A DNA stretch of 64,000 nucleotides from Daucus carota subsp. sativus (Eukaryota; Streptophyta; Magnoliopsida; Apiales; Apiaceae): the NCBI RefSeq assembly GCF_001625215.2, contig NC_030386.2, forward strand, positions 18,880,545-18,944,544, in the 5' to 3' direction. Both the position numbers and the translations under genes were made by a program. Positions within the stretch are counted from its first letter, which is position 1. The number at the start of each line of letters is the position of its first letter. Shown piece by piece: positions 60,010 to 64,000 of this stretch. Below the pieces are notes generated by a model, which worked only from the letters and a program-made list of their open reading frames with translations, was not told the DNA's origin and searched no databases.

Positions 60010-60411
60010 TTAATATATTATGAATAAACAGAAAAAACCCTGGATCATGGTTGATTCGGTGAATGAAGTAGATGATATTCCAGAATAAGAAACCCCTGAT
60101 TCATATGCATCTGTAGCAACAAACAGCTTGCTTTTGGATACCACATTGTCCTTGTTAATTTCTATCAGCAGCCGTACTTCTTTCCCGGTTAGTTCAGTAG
60201 CTTTCTTTGGAAACGCATTTGGTGTCTTCTTCTGTGACGCAAGAAACAAAGAAAATTGAAATATTGGTTGCTGTAATGAAAAATGCTTGTGCTATGTGTG
60301 GTGAAGTTATACATACCTTCAGCAAGATTGCGGTCAATTTTGTTGCAGTCGTGCCTATCATTCTCTTTGGCGCACGGTCTATCAGGATGAAATTAGAAGC
60401 TTCTTTCTCAT
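60010..60411 (-). pseudogene. RPA1-like C-terminal OB-fold relic, probably Helitron-derived
   Basis: Two exon-like blocks, 60317-60411 and 60010-60231, join in frame. They read DEKEASNFILIDRAPKRMIG, TTATKLTAILLKK and TPNAFPKKATELTGKEVRLL with IEINKDNVVSKSKLFVATDA, matching the order and spacing of the replication factor A C-terminal domain. The CxxC zinc ribbon that normally precedes this was not found upstream, and the protein ends in a hydrophobic run-out, so it is a fragment. Plant Helitrons often encode RPA-like proteins near their 3' end, and a minus-oriented Helitron end lies just to the left, which fits. A host RPA pseudogene is the alternative. Confidence 0.5.
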
Positions 60412-62626
60412 CTTGGTAAATCATTTCTCTCATAATTTATTCTGAGTAAATATTTTTAATTTTCTGTATACTAAACTTTATATTATTAAATCTACTAACT
60501 TGATTTTTGACAAAATTACTGGCTTTGCGGTGGAACAGTCAGTATCTCCTAAACATGTTGAGCTCCAAGATTTTGTTATCACTCCCATCTAACTAAGTTA
60601 TTGTACTTGTATAATCATTATACTCATAAACACATGGAAGTGCTATATAACCTGCTCACAGAATCCCACCATATCACCATCCACGCTTGGAATGAATAGA
60701 ATTTTCCACTAATATATTTCTCAGAAGTTGCAGTGTTTTGCAACGTTACTGTGGTAGCATGTCTTTGGTTTAATGACATCACCATCCCAGCATCACCAGT
60801 CCTTGGGTCAACTTTAAAAAGAAAAGGAACAGATCTGCCACAAAGATAAAAAAAGATAACATATTGGAATCTGAATACACTTCTCAAACACAAAAATTAC
60901 AAAAGATAAACATTCTCAAGAATAACAAAGTCAAGTACCTTCCTCACAAAAAAAAAAAAAAAAAAGTCAAGTGCCTTTGTGTTCTTATAAAGTGCAGAGG
61001 AAGTAATATCCTCAAAAAAGTTTCCAAAGGCCAAGGTAGTAGAAAAAGAGTTAAGCTTGTAATAGATTAAATTTAGAAGGTCTTAGGGAGACATGCATGT
61101 AAGCTTGGCCAATAGAAAAGAACGAAAATAACTAAGAAAAGAACACAACTAAGCTTCGGAGAATTTGATTACCATTTTTATCAAAATCGGTGACATTGGT
61201 GTTATCTATTTATGTTTTTAGCAAATTAAGCATCTTGTTATATTCGATACCACTGCCTGCAAGAATATATGAGTAAAAAAATAGTTAAAATGCTTGAAAG
61301 ACTTATCCGAGCAAAAACAAACATAAATATATAGTACACCAACCAGATGAATTATAACTCATCGTAGGAAGGTGGTAACTGGAATGTTAAGTTTTTAGCA
61401 AATGAATATTCTGACCAGTCCTTTATGAACGGAGAAACAAAATCGAATTTCCATGAACCACGGGGTTTCTGTGTTGGAAAGAATGATTAACACTTGCATT
61501 AGGAGAAGTAATGTGCGAAGCATGGACAAATTAAATCATTATATTCAGTTGAATATAATGTGTCAATGTGTTGTTCCATTAACAGTTTGTATATAATGTG
61601 TACCTTGAATATCAGCATTGTAATTAGATGTCTGAGAAATTCCGGATCCAATTGCTGTGTTCACATCAGGATCAGAAGTCATGCCTGTTGCAAAAAATAT
61701 ATAAATGCATGAACTGATCAACGTAAATTTGGACGTGAAGAATGAAAAGCAACATCAAAGAAACTTTGTCGATTTACCCGTGCCTTGTGTATGAAATAGC
61801 CGACCTGTGAAGGTCTGTTATGCTCCTTATTCACGCGTTGATCGTCTCTGGCAGGAGCTCCTGTGAAATTTGTTAACAAACATCAATGCGTGCACTACTT
61901 AATTATGGATTGACTACCATGTATGAGAAGTGGATCACACACCGGAGAATAAGTAGCCAGCGCCATGATTATGCAAATTCACTATGTGTTGATGCAAATA
62001 GGCATCGAGTGCATAACGATAACCACGTCGCTGTGATTCTATAAGTTTAGAATTAATAACTCATAAATCTAACAAATAATATAAAATTCTTAAAACATGG
62101 GTAATATTGATATATAACCTTCTTGAACATCATGGTTTGATATATCACCTTCTTGAACATCATGGTTTGATCCTAAACTTGTTTCTATTATTATATAGAA
62201 CAATGATGTCCAATTTTATCTAGGATTCCAGTGTACACGAAATGAAGAACAACGGTCTAGGATTGTATGTGAATTATGTTGTTGTAGTGTCTTGTAATAG
62301 CATTTTTCTTGGAATAGAGCTTGGCAGAGGCAAAATCAGCAATGGAAGTTGTCAGACTGATATTACTGGTAAAAGATGTGAATTCTGGTTATTGGCACTC
62401 AAAATTTCAAGCTGATACTATCTCTTCTATAAGGTGGCATGTCCTGATGGAGAATCTACGATATCAGAAAAATCCACTGCAAATGAAGCATAGAGCTAGT
62501 TTAAAGATAAGTAAAATAGCACATAAATATATACTAAATCCTAAAACTTATATACAATATATTTAAGGTCTTCCTACACTAAAGAAATTACGGTATTTTC
62601 ATATTCAGTATGCCATAGAATTCCAC
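60412..62626. other. Unresolved region with gene fragments
   Basis: Minus-strand coding-like patches occur at 60640-60830 (VPFLFKVDPRTGDAGMVMSL), 61365-61470 (WKFDFVSPFIKDWSEYSFAK) and 61607-61686 (SDPDVNTAIGSGISQTSNYN), some with splice-like edges, but no family was recognised and they could not be joined. A 30-bp direct repeat (CTTCTTGAACATCATGGTTT) lies at 62118-62172. They may belong to the Helitron-associated gene or to a separate decayed gene. Confidence 0.35.
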
Positions 62627-64000
62627 TTATAATGTATCAAAACCAAATTTAAAAAAAAATTGGTGGCTGAGATACCTTATGAGCAGGGATGTAGCACTGA
62701 CCGTCTGGTTTAGGATTATAACGCGACCTACTACGGAGTCTAATAATAAATTGTGGTAGAGTTTTGTACGTGTACCGTGGCTAACATTGAAACAGGCGGC
62801 AAGCACTACATAGGCAAGACACAGTACCACTCCAATTAAGTAATGCTGGGTCCCATCCTGTTTATATGAGAGACATATATAATATGAGGTAAAGTTTCGT
62901 ATGAGCTAGCCTCTTTGCATCAGCAAATGGCTGAATTCTGAATTATGCAGTATAAGACTCGTTTAATTAACTTAATATGTATGCAGGTAAGACTCATGTT
63001 CTTGATTGAAGCATCATAAAAGTGGGTGTTCTGAGTAAACTTGTACCGTCAAGGATGTCAGAACAATTGCAAAAGCAAGGGAAGCAGATTGGAGGCGTCC
63101 GAAATCAAGATCCATGGGGACTCCCATGATCCACCTGACAATATCACATAGGGGAATCTGAAAAGAAAAAAATTATCATCTTTAAACAAAAAAACACTGT
63201 GAAGTACTTCAGAAGTTTCTGACTAAGGGGTCATTTGTTAAATCTGAATCATAATTTCTGAACTGTTAATATTCTGAATGATAGATAATCTGGATGCTGG
63301 ATGAATGATATCATTTGATAAATAAACTTTTTAAATTCTGAATGAGAATTTCTATTTATTTTACATGTGGATTTACAAAATAATATTTTACTGTGTTATT
63401 TCCTACATTATAGTAACATAATAGTTATTTTGATTATTTCAAAAAAGAAATAGTTATTTTGATTTTTTAAACATATTTTGAGTTAGCAAATAAATATAGT
63501 TCTAGATATTAGTTTCAAATCCTTTTTTTTTAAGTTAAAGTTAAATTTATCTAATTTTTATTTAGATTTTTTTACAGATAACACATAAAAAATACATTTT
63601 GTACAAGTTTATTTCTGTCAGATATAATTGTAAGTTTTAATAAATATAAATTAATATGATTTTATTGACATATACTGTATAAGTTAATTCTGTGAAAGAG
63701 TGGGCGAATGAGTTACTCGAGCTGGACCAGTCATCCTATTTTTTGATGCCGCAGTCGTCCAGAAGAATTTTGACACTCGTCCAGAAAACTTTCACTCGTC
63801 CAGCTCTTGAAAAATAAATACAAACGATCTTAACAGCTGAACCAGACCATTATGTGTGGTTAAGGGGTTAACAAATGACCCCTAAGACTGCAACAACTGA
63901 TAAATGGTAGAATAGTACTAACCACAAACGCTGAAATTTGTGTAGCAGACCCGAGAGAGACACCCAAAGATATATCCTGTTTAATCCCAAAATTGTCAGG
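62627..64000 (-). CDS. CAX-type vacuolar cation/proton exchanger, C-terminal exons (5' part outside the window)
   Basis: Three exons are seen: 63923-63976 (DISLGVSLGSATQISAFV), 63041-63157 (PLCDIVRWIMGVPMDLDFGR then LAFAIVLTSLTVQ) and one ending at 62857 (DGTQHYLIGVVLCLAYVVLA). These match the last repeat of plant CAX antiporters: the GSATQIS signature, the WIMG-PMDLDF segment and the QDGT-HY segment before the last TM helix. CAX proteins exchange cytosolic Ca2+ or other cations for vacuolar protons. Differences from the family include SAFV for SMFV and DIVRWIMG for VIVAWIMG, putting a charged Arg in a TM helix. The tail after ACFNVSHG is not conserved and the stop at 62627 may be read-through into intron. 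It could be a divergent gene or a decaying copy. Confidence 0.75.
63227..63882. mobile_element. PIF/Harbinger-like MITE with GGGGTCATTTGTTAA termini, in a CAX intron
   Basis: 656 bp. The left end reads GGGGTCATTTGTTAAATC; the right end inverted reads GGGGTCATTTGTTAACC. TAA flanks both sides (63224-63226 and 63883-63885), the TWA-type 3-bp duplication of PIF/Harbinger. The interior is AT-rich and noncoding. It sits between CAX exons 63041-63157 and 63923-63976. Confidence 0.85.

Noticed and set aside
62321..62566. Plus-strand frame with DVNSGYWHSKFQ, faintly like a reverse-transcriptase motif
   Set aside because: Only one short resemblance, no neighbouring RT motifs, so chance is more likely.

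Overview
The window is nuclear DNA from a flowering plant, almost certainly a eudicot. Genes are split by many short introns with GT-AG borders, intergenic DNA is AT-rich, and LTR retrotransposon, Mutator-like (MULE), Helitron, LINE and MITE sequences fill the gaps. The species cannot be named from sequence alone. No bacterial-style operon, CRISPR array, rRNA or convincing tRNA was seen.

Layout. 1-3486: the 3' part of an Athila-like LTR retrotransposon (end of a coding region, a noncoding tract with three polypurine-like motifs, and a 1.54-kb 3' LTR). 3487-11318: remains of a large MULE with convergent genes. A plus-strand gene encodes a plant mobile domain fused to a Ulp1-like cysteine protease; minus-strand genes encode an OB-fold-like protein and a FAR1/MULE/SWIM transposase. 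The main genes are broken by stops or frameshifts, and repeated GC-rich hairpins lie between the genes and at the right end. 12249-21616: two tandem, apparently intact zeta-class glutathione S-transferase genes (minus), separated by a MITE and AT-rich DNA. 21888-22800: a 448-bp tandem duplication of unrecognised coding-like sequence. 25182-28799: a complete nine-exon ferric reduction oxidase (FRO6/7-like, plus). 29843-31508: a 62-bp satellite, a LINE RNase H relic and a MITE. 32178-33371: an F-box/DUF295 gene (minus) with a likely repeat-rich 5'UTR intron.

36.8-57.9 kb: an array of four KORRIGAN-type membrane-anchored GH9 endoglucanase copies, all minus. Copy D (54281-57874) is a canonical KORRIGAN. 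Copies C and B are intact in frame but have different, shorter cytosolic tails. Copy A is a rearranged pseudogene. Between D and C, on the same strand, lies an unusual ClpC-like AAA+ gene (47721-49925) without the N-domain and M-domain and with a lysine-rich linker.

58-64 kb: direct repeats upstream of copy D, Helitron-like 3' ends next to an RPA1-like OB-fold relic, and the 3' exons of a divergent CAX cation/proton exchanger (minus) that runs off the window and carries a TAA-flanked MITE in an intron.

The host genes do unrelated jobs: tyrosine catabolism/GST, iron reduction, ubiquitin ligase adaptor, cellulose synthesis-associated glucanase, AAA+ chaperone and vacuolar Ca2+ transport. The common theme is local tandem duplication followed by divergence, with transposons filling the spaces. 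Exon borders were placed by hand from splice signals, reading-frame continuity and family similarity.
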